Shown: positions 9,253 to 18,100 of the stretch, piece by piece
Layout: every line of letters begins with the position of its first letter
Position numbering within the stretch: the first letter of the stretch is position 1
Assembly: GCF_000701265.1 (NCBI RefSeq)
Contig: NZ_JNIA01000025.1
Coordinates: forward strand, 62,001-126,000
DNA from: Legionella wadsworthii DSM 21896 = ATCC 33877
GTDB taxonomy: Bacteria > Pseudomonadota > Gammaproteobacteria > Legionellales > Legionellaceae
DNA: 64,000 nucleotides
Direction: 5' to 3'
Made by a program: the position numbers and the translations under genes
The notes under the pieces: generated by a model
What the model was told of the DNA's origin: nothing
The model's input: only the letters and a program-made list of their open reading frames with translations
Databases searched by the model: none

Positions 9253-9533
9253 TTTTATTCCTTAATCAGAAAAACATTCCCACAGGAAACGTGTCTTCAT
9301 GGTGAGACAATTTACCCAAACATCAGTTCGTGTAGAAATTTTCAACAAACCGACATCGCAACTCATTATCCTAATAAAAGAAGGATTTGAAAAGATAATA
9401 TATTTGTACTTTTTGACCAATTTTATACGCATTAGTTTCAAGATAAATCTGAAAAATCATGTAAGAAAAACAAACTTGCTGGACAAGACAAGTCTCTGTG
9501 GGGATAATTACCGTTTTTTCATTTGATTAGAAC

Positions 9534-10628
9534 ATGACAGCTCCGCTCATAGAAATCAAGAATGTATATAAATCCTACGGTGAAACTCCTATATTGAAGG
9601 ATGTCTCCTTAAGCGTGCATCACGGAGAATTTTTAACCTTACTGGGACCTTCAGGTTGCGGCAAAACGACTTTATTACGCCTTATCTCGGGTTTTGAATA
9701 TCCCACTCGCGGTGAAATTTACATCAATGGTCAATGTATTAATCAATTACCACCACAAAAACGGGATGTACATACTGTTTTTCAAAGTTATGCCCTTTTT
9801 CCTCATTTATCCGTTTTTGAGAATGTTGCCTTTGCCTTGCGTTGTAAAAAGGTTCCTGATCAAGAAATTAAAGAAAGAGTTTTAGACACTTTAAGGCTTG
9901 TTCAACTAGAGGGTTTTTCAGAACGCAATATTAAACAACTGAGTGGCGGACAACAACAACGTGTTGCGATTGCAAGAGCCATTATCAATAAACCTCAGGT
10001 GTTGTTATTGGATGAGCCATTAAGCTCTTTGGATTATAGGCTAAGAAAAGCCATGCAATCGGAATTAAAACAATTGCAGAAAACCTTAAATATGACTTTT
10101 ATTTTTGTAACGCACGATCAGGAAGAAGCCTTGTCCATGTCTGATCGAATTGTTGTTTTCAATCACGGTCATATCGAACAAATTGGCACACCTAAATGCG
10201 TTTATGAAACTCCTGCAAATTTGTATGTCGCCAAGTTTATCGGTGAGGCCAACATTTTTGAGGTTAAAGTCCAATCAGTAAAAGATCAGGATCTTATGAC
10301 AGTCGTTGAAAACATTCCACTTTATTGTAGGAATAGCAGCAATTTCCAGGTCGGCAATCGACTGCATTTGATAGTACGCCCCGAGGACATAAGGGTTTGG
10401 AGCTTAACTGAGGTCACCAAAACAGAAGGAATGCTACCCGGCCGTATCATTGATATCATTTACAAAGGATCAACGGTTGATCTCAAAGTAGCGCTGACAT
10501 CAGGGAAGGTCATTCACGCCTCTGAATTTTTTGACGAGGACGATGATAAATTGGAATACACACTTTCTGAAGAAGTATGGGTGCAATGGCTACCCGGTTG
10601 GGAGGTACTATTGCCTTATGAAGAATAA
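9534..10628 (+). CDS. potA: Spermidine/putrescine ABC transporter ATPase
   Basis: A 364-aa cytoplasmic ATPase that powers polyamine import. Walker A is GPSGCGKTTLL, the Q-loop FQSYALFPH, the ABC signature LSGGQQQR, Walker B VLLLDEPLSSLD and the H-loop VTHDQEEA. The last 110 residues form the TOBE-type regulatory domain seen in PotA (VRPEDIRV). Its stop overlaps the start of potB by 11 bases. The ribosome binding site before the ATG is weak. The genes downstream (potB, potC, potD) confirm the assignment. Confidence 0.93.
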   Translation: MTAPLIEIKNVYKSYGETPILKDVSLSVHHGEFLTLLGPSGCGKTTLLRLISGFEYPTRGEIYINGQCINQLPPQKRDVHTVFQSYALFPHLSVFENVAFALRCKKVPDQEIKERVLDTLRLVQLEGFSERNIKQLSGGQQQRVAIARAIINKPQVLLLDEPLSSLDYRLRKAMQSELKQLQKTLNMTFIFVTHDQEEALSMSDRIVVFNHGHIEQIGTPKCVYETPANLYVAKFIGEANIFEVKVQSVKDQDLMTVVENIPLYCRNSSNFQVGNRLHLIVRPEDIRVWSLTEVTKTEGMLPGRIIDIIYKGSTVDLKVALTSGKVIHASEFFDEDDDKLEYTLSEEVWVQWLPGWEVLLPYEE

Positions 10629-11442
10629 AGCATTTGCACTGTACACATTATATTTCTGGTTATTTGTATTTGGTCTTTTTCCTTTATTGATGATGTTCTC
10701 CGCAAGTTTTCTTTCCAAAAACAGCCAACATCTGGTGACTTTGCCTTTTACTTTGGATAATTATACGTCTCTATTTAGCCCCGTTTTTGCAAAAATTTTT
10801 TTGCGTTCTTTTTTTATTGCCTGCATCACGACCCTATTCTGTTTGATCATTGCTTATCCTTTTAGTTATTTAATGGTTAAAGCAAAACATCAATCTATTT
10901 TATTGCTGTTGATTATCATTCCATTTTGGACCAGTTCATTAATAAGAACTTACTCCCTGATTGCCATACTTAAATATCAAGGCATTTTAAATACGCTCTT
11001 ATTAAAATTGCATTTAATCCATACCCCTTCATCGTTGTTGTACACAAATTTTGCTGTGATTACTGGTTTGATTTATAACTTATTCCCATTTATGGTTTTG
11101 CCTATTTATACAAATATGGAACGTTTTGATTTTCGATTATTTGAAGCAGCTAAAGATTTGGGGGCAAACAGGTGGTTTGTATTTACTCGTGTCTTCTTAC
11201 CCAATACAGCACCAGGGATTTTATCAGGATGTTTGCTCGTCTTATTGCCCGCCATGACATTATTCTATATACCTAATGTTTTGGGCGGGGCGCGATCTAT
11301 TTTGCTAGGGAATTTAATACAAAATCAATTTCTTGTTCTGGGTGATTGGCCAAAAGGTTCAGCGACTAGCGTCATGCTGACTTCATTGCTGCTTTTATTA
11401 TTCGTAATTTTTAAGCGTCAAAAGAGCAGGAGTGCCGGATGA
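10618..11442 (+). CDS. potB: Spermidine/putrescine ABC transporter permease PotB
   Basis: A 274-aa inner-membrane permease with about six membrane helices. The ABC-permease EAA loop is EAAKDLGANRWFVFTRVFLP, the site that contacts PotA. The start at 10618 lies inside the potA 3' end, with GGGAGG upstream, and gives the family's usual length; an open frame reaching back to 10531 is rejected. It overlaps potC by four bases (ATGA), so translation is probably coupled. Confidence 0.92.
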   Translation: MKNKAFALYTLYFWLFVFGLFPLLMMFSASFLSKNSQHLVTLPFTLDNYTSLFSPVFAKIFLRSFFIACITTLFCLIIAYPFSYLMVKAKHQSILLLLIIIPFWTSSLIRTYSLIAILKYQGILNTLLLKLHLIHTPSSLLYTNFAVITGLIYNLFPFMVLPIYTNMERFDFRLFEAAKDLGANRWFVFTRVFLPNTAPGILSGCLLVLLPAMTLFYIPNVLGGARSILLGNLIQNQFLVLGDWPKGSATSVMLTSLLLLLFVIFKRQKSRSAG

Positions 11443-12206
11443 ATGCCACAATGAAGCGTCTTTTTCTTTTTATGGTTTACGCCTTATTATACATACCTAT
11501 TGCTGTCTTGGTTTTGTATTCTTTTAATGATGCAAAATTCTCACTCCAATGGCATGGGTTTTCTTTAAAATGGTATGACGAGCTGTTTCATGATCGGGGC
11601 TTGTGGACCGCTTTTTTTAATTCTATTGTCCTTGGCCTACTCTCAGCACTCATTGCAACGACTCTGGGTTTGTTAGCTACCATCCATTTATTTTTATTTC
11701 GTTCAAAACATCGAAAAATTTTATATTCCGTTTTGCTGTCGCTGATCATTATTCCGGATTTGGTTCTTGGTGTTGCCCTATTAATTTTCTTTAACATAAC
11801 TCAAGTTCCGATTGGCTTTTTTAGTTTATTAATTGCTCATATAACATTCTGCCTGCCTTTTGTTATTGTCACCCTAAGTGCACGGATGAATAGCTTAAAC
11901 CCAAATGTATATTTTGGCGCACTGGATTTGGGAGCGAGTCATTATATTGCATTAACCCGTATCCTGTTGCCTTTATTATGGCCTGCTGTTTTAAGTGTTT
12001 TTCTATTGAGTTTTACCTTATCTTTTGATGACGTCATTATCAGCTATTTTGTTGCTGGACCTGATTTTTCTATTTTGCCTTTAACGATTTATTCTTTAGT
12101 ACGTGCAGGAGTTACCCCTGAATTGAATGCTTTATGTTCGATCACCTTTATATTGTCCATGGTTCTTGTCATTATTTCTCATCGTTTATCAGGGAAACCC
12201 ATATGA
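11439..12206 (+). CDS. potC: Spermidine/putrescine ABC transporter permease PotC
   Basis: A 255-aa inner-membrane permease paired with PotB. It has about six helices and the EAA-type loop GALDLGASHYIALTRILLP. AGGAG precedes the ATG, which overlaps the potB stop as ATGA. The C-terminus overlaps potD in the same way. Helix-rich, typical length for PotC. Confidence 0.92.
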   Translation: MNATMKRLFLFMVYALLYIPIAVLVLYSFNDAKFSLQWHGFSLKWYDELFHDRGLWTAFFNSIVLGLLSALIATTLGLLATIHLFLFRSKHRKILYSVLLSLIIIPDLVLGVALLIFFNITQVPIGFFSLLIAHITFCLPFVIVTLSARMNSLNPNVYFGALDLGASHYIALTRILLPLLWPAVLSVFLLSFTLSFDDVIISYFVAGPDFSILPLTIYSLVRAGVTPELNALCSITFILSMVLVIISHRLSGKPI

Positions 12207-13225
12207 AATGCATCTTCATAGCATTTTTCTTTTTTGCTTTTAAAGTTTATTCTGCCCCTGTTGTAAATGTATATGCCTGGGGGGGAGAAATTCCAAAAAA
12301 ATTGGTTCAGGATTTTGAAAAGGAATCTGGTATCAAAGTTCACTTTTCTACCTACGACAGCAATGAAACCATGTATGCCAAACTCCAGGCGAGTCGGCAG
12401 ACTGTCTATGATGTGATTCTTCCATCCGCGTATTTCGTGGAACGCATGAAACGGCAGGGAATGTTGGAACGTCTTGATCCTCATGAATTACCCAATTTAA
12501 AGAATCTAGATGCCCGTTTTGTGAATAATGAATATGACCCGGGTAACCAATTCAGCGTACCCATCATCTGGGGCGCAACAGGGATTTTTTTCAATGATAA
12601 TTGGGTATCTCAACCGCCTAAAAAGTGGAACGATTTATGGAATCCAAAATGGCGTCAACAATTAATGCTCTTGGATGACTCTCGTGAAATTTTCGCCATT
12701 GCCTTGATGAGTTTAGGATTTAATCCCAATGATACCAATCCAGAACATATCAAAAAAGCCTACACACACTTACTGGATCTTGTTCCCAATATCAAATTAT
12801 TTGCCAGTGACAGCATACAAGCCATCATGATTGATGAGGATGCACTCATCGGATCGTCCTGGAATGGAGATGCATTTAAAGCGCATGAAGAAAATAAGGC
12901 CATTGAGTTCATCTATCCAGAAGACGGTTTTGTTATTTGGGTTGATTGTTTGGCAATCCCCAAAAATCCACCTCACAGAAAAGAGGCACTGCAATTCATT
13001 AACTTCATGCTTAAAGCAGAAGCCAGTGTGCAAATTGCCTTGAGGGAAGGACATGCCATTACCAATGCAAAAGGCCGGGCTTTATTACCTGTATCCATAC
13101 AAAATAATCCCATGGTCTATCCTTCGGCTGAAATTATGGCAAAAGGTCAATTCCAAAGAGATGTCGGAGAAAAGACATTATTGCTTTATAACCAATATTG
13201 GGAACATTTAAAATTGGCATTTTAG
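12203..13225 (+). CDS. potD: Spermidine/putrescine-binding periplasmic protein PotD
   Basis: A 340-aa periplasmic binding protein with a signal peptide (MKCIFIAFFFFAFKVYSA). After it comes VVNVYAWGGEIPKKLVQDFEKE, the typical PotD/PotF N-terminal segment with the aromatic Trp used in polyamine binding. YDVILPSAYFVERM and WNGDAFKAHEENKAIEFIYPEDG also match the family. The start at 12203 overlaps the potC stop (ATGA), so the operon is translationally coupled throughout. Whether it binds putrescine or spermidine is not clear. Confidence 0.92.
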   Translation: MKCIFIAFFFFAFKVYSAPVVNVYAWGGEIPKKLVQDFEKESGIKVHFSTYDSNETMYAKLQASRQTVYDVILPSAYFVERMKRQGMLERLDPHELPNLKNLDARFVNNEYDPGNQFSVPIIWGATGIFFNDNWVSQPPKKWNDLWNPKWRQQLMLLDDSREIFAIALMSLGFNPNDTNPEHIKKAYTHLLDLVPNIKLFASDSIQAIMIDEDALIGSSWNGDAFKAHEENKAIEFIYPEDGFVIWVDCLAIPKNPPHRKEALQFINFMLKAEASVQIALREGHAITNAKGRALLPVSIQNNPMVYPSAEIMAKGQFQRDVGEKTLLLYNQYWEHLKLAF

Positions 13226-13229
13226 CTTT

Positions 13230-13268
13230 GGGAGACTTTTGCAGTAAGAGTCCCTCCAATCTCTTTTT
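13230..13268 (+). terminator. Probable terminator of the pot operon
   Basis: GGAG-ACT at 13231-13237 can pair with AGT-(CC)-CTCC at 13249-13257, giving a bulged 7-bp stem. A T-rich stretch (TCTCTTTTT) follows a few bases later. It sits right after potD and before the TPP riboswitch. Confidence 0.4.
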
Positions 13269-13302
13269 GTGGGTTGAAGACATTTATGATAGAATAATAT
13301 TT

Positions 13303-13387
13303 ATACATTAGGGGTGCCAACTTTGGCTGAGAGGATGAACCAACCCTTTGAACCTGATCTCATTCGTCTGAGCGGAGGAAAATGTGT
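13303..13387 (+). promoter_or_regulatory. TPP (thiamine pyrophosphate) riboswitch
   Basis: The THI-element landmarks are in order: GGGGTGCC at 13311-13318, GGCTGAGA at 13325-13332, ACCCTTTGAACCTGATCT at 13343-13360, and the terminal AGCGGAGGAAA. Local stems fit the known fold: GCC/GGC, CTCA/TGAG (13359-13362 with 13369-13372), and a closing P1 of ATACATT (13303-13309) with AATGTGT (13381-13387). That P1 strand includes the GTG start codon at 13384, and the ribosome binding site GGAGG (13374-13378) lies inside the aptamer. Ligand binding should therefore block translation directly. The family is established; the start-codon occlusion is read from the sequence. Confidence 0.92.
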
Positions 13388-13650
13388 CTCTCGTTTTATT
13401 TTCTGGTACTGTCGCCTTCATTACTTCTTTTATAGGCTTATTACCGCAAATCATTAAATCTTTAAAAACAAGATCAACTCAAGACCTCTCGATGATCATG
13501 TTAATTAATTATCTGATTTGCTCTTTAGCCTGGATTATTTATGGAAGCGGTACAAACTCCTTTTTTGTTATAAGTTCTAATATTGTGGGATTAATTGTTA
13601 GTTTGATTCTCATTTTTTTGAAAAGATATTATGATGCAAGATGTAATTAA
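13384..13650 (+). CDS. PQ-loop (SemiSWEET-size) membrane protein under TPP control, candidate thiamine transporter
   Basis: An 88-aa protein with three hydrophobic segments. The motif GLLPQIIKSLKTRSTQDLS is the PQ-loop hallmark, and NYLICSLAWIIYG is the next helix of the MtN3/SemiSWEET family. These work as dimers and move small solutes. It starts with GTG, six bases after GGAGG in the riboswitch. It overlaps the thiamine pyrophosphokinase gene by 20 bases, so both are one regulated unit. From this context, uptake of thiamine or a precursor is the best guess; sugar transport, the usual SemiSWEET role, would not explain the riboswitch. Confidence 0.85.
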   Translation: MSLVLFSGTVAFITSFIGLLPQIIKSLKTRSTQDLSMIMLINYLICSLAWIIYGSGTNSFFVISSNIVGLIVSLILIFLKRYYDARCN

Positions 13651-14284
13651 TTTATCGGGTTACCAATCTATTTTATGCCTGAATGGAGACTTGCCTGACT
13701 CTTCTTTCTTCATGACCACGAATTTGCCTATTATTGCAGCCGATGGCGCAGCCAACACATTATTCAAACTTGGAATCAGACCTCAATTGATTACCGGTGA
13801 TCTCGATTCAGTGTGCCCAACGATTCTTGAAAACCATCCCTTTTTGCATACCCCGGATCAGGGTCAAAGTGATTATCAAAAAGCAATGAAGTATTTAGAA
13901 GAAAATGCCTTATTACCCGCAATTATTGTTGGAATTAATGGCGGACATCTGGATCATATTCTAAATAACATGAATATATTTATGGAAACAAATTGCCTCT
14001 TATATGCCCCTCCCATTAAAGGATTCGTTCTTAACAAAACCTCCAAAATGAATTGTTTATTACCTGCGCAAACAAAAATTTCTTTAATGGGAATACCTAA
14101 AGCAATCCTTTCATCAAAAGGGTTGCAATGGGAACTAAATCATACTGCTCTATCTTTTCCAGGAAACACCTCTTGTTTCAATCGCACGAAAGCGCCTGAA
14201 ATTATGATAGAAGTTCATGCAGGCTCTGTATTAGTTCTGCTCTATGAACAAAGAATTGAAGATGCAGGTTTAGTGGGAACTTAA
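13631..14284 (+). CDS. thiN: Thiamine pyrophosphokinase (thiamine diphosphokinase)
   Basis: A 217-aa enzyme that transfers pyrophosphate from ATP to thiamine to make TPP. Motifs: AADGAANTLFKLGIRP, ITGDLDSV (metal/ATP binding aspartates), QSDYQKAMKYL, and GINGGHLDHILNN. The C-terminal beta-rich domain (KTSKMNCLLPAQTKISLMG) is the thiamine-binding half. It is the second gene of the TPP riboswitch operon. A salvage route of import followed by pyrophosphorylation fits, with TPP feeding back on the riboswitch. TPP is the cofactor of the acetolactate synthase-like and pyruvate decarboxylase-like enzymes elsewhere in the window. Confidence 0.9.
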   Translation: MMQDVINLSGYQSILCLNGDLPDSSFFMTTNLPIIAADGAANTLFKLGIRPQLITGDLDSVCPTILENHPFLHTPDQGQSDYQKAMKYLEENALLPAIIVGINGGHLDHILNNMNIFMETNCLLYAPPIKGFVLNKTSKMNCLLPAQTKISLMGIPKAILSSKGLQWELNHTALSFPGNTSCFNRTKAPEIMIEVHAGSVLVLLYEQRIEDAGLVGT

Positions 14285-14326
14285 TTCTCTGAGCAATCCT
14301 CTAGCTTGGTAGTCTCAATTTCCTAT

Positions 14327-14653
14327 TTAATTCACTACAATGGAGCAACTTTTGCCTTCAGTTTTTAAGGTGACGACACTGTCTTTTGTCAAAACTTCAG
14401 AACCACACAATACATCGTCACCAAATGCCGAATGTTTTCTATACCCAAAAATATATTTTTTATTGACAGGTCCTTTGCCAGAGTAATATTTACCACGCGC
14501 ACCCGATTTTTTTCCGTCCACAGTGAATCCCAAAGCTGCTGCTGTTTTTTCATTGGTTTTAACCTGTACCCTAATTGTATCCTCGGCAAATGATTGAATT
14601 GAAAAAGAAAATAAAATAATGGCACATGCCATGTTAATAGAATTTTTTACCAT
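14327..14653 (-). CDS. Small secreted protein of unknown function
   Basis: A 108-aa protein with a signal peptide ending near QSFAED and a strong AAGGAGG seven bases before the ATG. The mature part is basic and glycine-rich in the middle (DGKKSGARGKYYSGKG), with cysteines in VLCGSE and KSCSIVV that could form one disulfide. It stands alone and converges on the thiamine operon. Family not recognised. Confidence 0.75.
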   Translation of the reverse strand: MVKNSINMACAIILFSFSIQSFAEDTIRVQVKTNEKTAAALGFTVDGKKSGARGKYYSGKGPVNKKYIFGYRKHSAFGDDVLCGSEVLTKDSVVTLKTEGKSCSIVVN

Positions 14654-14957
14654 AATAAAACCTCCTTGTTTTATGTACTTTTACTATAAACCATTTAAGA
14701 AAAATTAAAACCAGTTCGTACAAAATGAAAATACCAAAAAGTGCATGACATTTATTTTTATCTGATAAAGAATGCATCTGGCTTTTCTTGCATTCCATCC
14801 ATCATACACTATGATGAAATTATGATCATAAAGATTTAAATTTGGTTAATTTAAGCATATAAGGAGAGAATAATTTATATCGGATATCAGATTGCTATTC
14901 CAGGAGGTTAAATTTTTAAAAATAGATTATAAATTGATAAATTTAAGGAATTAAAAT
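14654..14957. other. Divergent promoter region
   Basis: About 300 AT-rich bases between a minus-strand secreted-protein gene and the plus-strand PARG-like gene, so it should hold both promoters. CAGGAGG near 14900 looks like a ribosome binding site, but no ORF follows it. The PARG-like gene has its own AAGGA just before its ATG. Confidence 0.4.
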
Positions 14958-16058
14958 ATGTGGTTACGCTTTCTATCAAGATCAAAACCCTCCCTACCTA
15001 GAGATGCCTTTTCCCAAATCCACGAAGTGTATGCAGCAAATAAACCAGGTTTAATTCAGGGTAGTCTGACTGGCTCTCTTTGGCGATATAGAAGTTTTAA
15101 TGCAACCTTACAAACCGCTACAACACTCCCTAAATTTAAGGAGCTTCAAACCACTGCCACGGAAAATTTTAAGCTATGGGAAAAAACAAAAATTGATCCC
15201 CCAAATAAAGTTGAAGTTGCACAAGAAGATTTTGGTGAGGTCGCTTTAAAATTAACAAAAAAGTACGTTCGGATTTATTCCATATTAAACAATGCAAGTT
15301 CGTATTATCCTGGAGGTGGCGTATTTCAAGGAGGTAGTGCTCAAGAGGAAAATATGTGGCATCGCAGTACATGTCTTCTTTCCTTATTAGAGAACATAGT
15401 CCAATATGATAAGGACTATACCAAGAGCTTTATATATACCCCGGAAGGACAAGAATTGGTCGAAGGCCGAAAAAAAATGACAGAAGAAGAACAGGCTATT
15501 TATAGAGATCACTGTCCAGTATCTATTCATACAGATTATTATAAAACTTACCATAGCAGCGAGCCCAGAATTCTCTTTCGTGGTCCAGAATTATTAATTC
15601 CCAATCCGGCTGGGGAATATACTTCAAGTGGATTTGTTGCAAGCCCGGATATGAGTTATACCTTTCTTCCACCCAAGCATGTTTTTCCATTCTATGAATT
15701 AAGAACTGCTGCCCCAGAACACTTTGCGGAATCCCAATCCAAAGCGCCAAGTGTTGTTAAAGAACATAAAAATGATTTACGGAGAAGAATTTCTGCACAG
15801 CTGGATACCTTAATTTTAGTGGGGCAACCTTATGCTGTTCTTAGTGCTTGGGGTTGTGGAGAATTTAAAAATGAACCTGAGTTTGTTGCCGAAATTTATG
15901 GTGAGGAAATAGAGAAAAGATCATCATTTTTCAAACATATTGTCTTTGCAATAGTAGACTTGCCCACTCAATCCAATAATTTCAAAGTATTTGATAAAAT
16001 GCTTTCGGGGATAAAACTTGGAGGTGCGAGTTCACTGAGAAGCGCTCCAAGTTTATAA
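14958..16058 (+). CDS. Microbial PARG/macrodomain-like protein (DUF2263/TIGR02452 type), effector candidate
   Basis: A 366-aa protein with no signal peptide. The segment NNASSYYPGGGVFQGGSAQEE places GGG at 119-121 and QEE at 129-131, the GGG-X6-8-QEE signature of poly(ADP-ribose) glycohydrolases. In that family the second Glu is catalytic and releases ADP-ribose. Further family marks are the variable middle followed by GFVASPDM and, near the end, VLSAWGCGEFKNEPEFVAEIY (equivalent to LGAWGCGVFxNxP). An N-terminal arginine-rich stretch and a long insert (FRGPELLIPNPAG) are extra. AAGGA precedes the start. In this genome type such a protein could be a Dot/Icm effector that edits host ADP-ribosylation, or a housekeeping hydrolase. 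Family call firm, role inferred. Confidence 0.8.
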   Translation: MWLRFLSRSKPSLPRDAFSQIHEVYAANKPGLIQGSLTGSLWRYRSFNATLQTATTLPKFKELQTTATENFKLWEKTKIDPPNKVEVAQEDFGEVALKLTKKYVRIYSILNNASSYYPGGGVFQGGSAQEENMWHRSTCLLSLLENIVQYDKDYTKSFIYTPEGQELVEGRKKMTEEEQAIYRDHCPVSIHTDYYKTYHSSEPRILFRGPELLIPNPAGEYTSSGFVASPDMSYTFLPPKHVFPFYELRTAAPEHFAESQSKAPSVVKEHKNDLRRRISAQLDTLILVGQPYAVLSAWGCGEFKNEPEFVAEIYGEEIEKRSSFFKHIVFAIVDLPTQSNNFKVFDKMLSGIKLGGASSLRSAPSL

Positions 16059-16080
16059 CACAATATTTCTCAAGAAGTTT

Positions 16081-16647
16081 TTATTTATTTTTCATTTTAG
16101 AATCCAGGGAGGAATCCATTCCTGATTGTCTTTCATCCGTACTCATCTCCCCTTTCTCTTCATCCCTTTCGACAGGATGGGATAAGAAACCTCGAAGCAT
16201 ATGAGGAGCAACGGGATTGTTGTTTGTGGTAACGGGAGGATCTTTCAAAACTTCACTACCGCCCCATGATACCAGAAGTAGCGAGCTATAGAGCAATTGA
16301 AATAAATACATAACTTGCTCCAGAATACGCTCATCATCAAAAACGAGGGCTATAGCTAGTCCAAGAATAACGGCTGAAAAAATAGCCTGCAATCCCTGAA
16401 TGACTTTTTCATTCACATGAGTATCCGAGCGAAGGACTGCATATCCTGAATTAAGGACTTGAGCAAACGATATAGGTATCAATGTAACAGGACTCGTTGT
16501 ATTCGTAAGTTGCATTCCTGCTTGCACTGTCAATTGGGTAACCGCGAGACCAGCATTTCCTCTTTGAGTATTTCTATGGGCAGATGAAGATTGAGGTACC
16601 CGTGCTTGCAGACGTTCCAATACACTAGAATAGGTTCCTGATGGCAT
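16081..16647 (-). CDS. Membrane protein with glutamate-rich tail, effector candidate
   Basis: A 188-aa protein of unknown family. Two hydrophobic segments lie in the middle (AIFSAVILGLAIALVF and MYLFQLLYSSLLLVSWGG), separated by a short charged turn. The N-terminal half is polar and Ser/Thr/Gln-rich without a signal peptide. The last 30 residues are acidic and hydrophilic (VERDEEKGEMSTDERQSG), which resembles the E-block secretion signal of Legionella type IV effectors. GGAT lies upstream of the ATG. It converges on the PARG-like gene, 22 bases apart. Confidence 0.6.
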   Translation of the reverse strand: MPSGTYSSVLERLQARVPQSSSAHRNTQRGNAGLAVTQLTVQAGMQLTNTTSPVTLIPISFAQVLNSGYAVLRSDTHVNEKVIQGLQAIFSAVILGLAIALVFDDERILEQVMYLFQLLYSSLLLVSWGGSEVLKDPPVTTNNNPVAPHMLRGFLSHPVERDEEKGEMSTDERQSGMDSSLDSKMKNK

Positions 16648-17106
16648 AATTTTAAATCCTTTTAAGGTTGATAATAAAATAAAGGCTTACTTGCGGTACA
16701 TCGGTTCACTACTGAAAACGGTTTTGGGATAAGGTTTTCCAGAAGCAATTGATCATTTTAACTCGTTTTTTTTTGATTGCAAATTGAAAGATTCATGTTT
16801 TACTGTTGAATCCCCTCAAAAGAACTGACAGCGGATGAAGTTTTGAGAATCCGAAAAAGTACGGGGTAAACCTTAGCAATACCCTATGGTTATTCGAGCC
16901 AGTTGCATCAGATTAAGGAAATAAACCATTTGACAAATTGTCTGCCTTACCAGTTTATGCCAGTCACAAACAACTGAATCGATGATTGTCTCAGTAAGGA
17001 GGTTGTTGCGGTAGTCACGCTACGGAATGAGACTTTATTATTCAGATCTTAATATAAAAGTTAAGATGAAGTATCCTGTTCAAATAATATCTTTAACTTC
17101 ATAAAT
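16648..17106. other. Intergenic, no gene seen
   Basis: About 460 bases between divergent genes. No ORF with a ribosome binding site was seen. A TTGACA at about 16930 could be a -35 box, and a small hairpin ATCTTAA/TTAAGAT lies at about 17047-17070, ahead of the N-acetyltransferase gene. Neither is certain. Confidence 0.35.
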
Positions 17107-18066
17107 ATGAAAATTAATTTAAAGACCTACCTACAAAAATTAAAAGTGACTGCACCCTCACTGAATGAAGCCTCTGTCGAGGAAAAGCTGGATTTTTTAA
17201 AATTAATCTATGCCGCTCATGTTCAAACGATCCCGTATTCTAACTCAGAATTAAGAGAAATATCGAAACAGCATCTAATCCAAAGAAGTCCACTCTCTTT
17301 TTTTAGTTATCCGAAGTTACTTTCTTCAGAAACTGGAGGCTATTGTTTTCAAACAGCAGCCTTATTATTTGATGCATTAACCCAGCTGGGGTATTCAGTT
17401 TCCTTATGTACCGCACGGGTTCTTCTTGGCGCCATGCCTAATGCTCCTGAAATACTTAGACTCCCACCTACCCATCTTGTATTGATTGTCGAAATAACCG
17501 ATCGAAAAATTCTTCTTGACCCGGGGTTAGGATCTTCTGCTCCCCGATTTCCAATTATTGTTACCGGAGAGAATGAGGCCATCATACAAAATGATGAAGC
17601 ATTTAAATTTTATCTTAGTGAGGACGTCTATGTTCTCGAGAAACAAACAAGACAAGGGTGGTTTCGCTTAATGCAGACCGATTTGGTTCCTATCAGTTTA
17701 GAAAAAGCAGCCATGAATTTATTGAAATTAGAAAGATTTCCTGAAAAGCTTCCTATCCGTGACACCAAAACTGTTTTCGGGATCATCACACAGCATGGTC
17801 GAAAAGCTTTGATATGGGATGCTCAATCCAATCAATTAAAATATTCGGCAAATCAAGGGGAAAAACACACACAGAAAGTAGTCACCTTTGAAGAAGGTCA
17901 CCAGATTCTTGCGCAAGAATTTGGAATAGAACATATTTCAGCCGAATGTTTAGAAGTTTATTGTACCGAGTTATATCCCATGCCTATCAAGCCTTGGACA
18001 ATTGAGTTTCCTCTCGATGCAATGGAGATGAAAAAATTACAGGAAAATTTAAATTATCACATGTAA
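17107..18066 (+). CDS. nat: Arylamine N-acetyltransferase
   Basis: A 319-aa cytoplasmic enzyme that transfers acetyl from acetyl-CoA to arylamines or hydrazines. The Cys-His-Asp triad is visible: TGGYCFQ with Cys80, PPTHLVLIV with His123 and LLDPGLG with Asp138. The usual RGGxCxE motif reads TGGYCFQ here, a mild deviation. Length is slightly above the bacterial norm of about 280 aa. The first Rsm-type RNA promoter begins 35 bases after its stop. Confidence 0.85.
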   Translation: MKINLKTYLQKLKVTAPSLNEASVEEKLDFLKLIYAAHVQTIPYSNSELREISKQHLIQRSPLSFFSYPKLLSSETGGYCFQTAALLFDALTQLGYSVSLCTARVLLGAMPNAPEILRLPPTHLVLIVEITDRKILLDPGLGSSAPRFPIIVTGENEAIIQNDEAFKFYLSEDVYVLEKQTRQGWFRLMQTDLVPISLEKAAMNLLKLERFPEKLPIRDTKTVFGIITQHGRKALIWDAQSNQLKYSANQGEKHTQKVVTFEEGHQILAQEFGIEHISAECLEVYCTELYPMPIKPWTIEFPLDAMEMKKLQENLNYHM

Positions 18067-18100
18067 TCCATTAACTTATAGCCAATTTCATAACGCAAGT

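Noticed and set aside
9299-9526. 75-codon ORF upstream of potA
   Set aside because: No ribosome binding site, atypical composition and it covers the expected pot promoter region.
13384-13650. Reading the PQ-loop gene as a sugar SemiSWEET
   Set aside because: The TPP riboswitch and overlap with thiamine pyrophosphokinase fit a thiamine role better, although family membership alone would suggest sugar.
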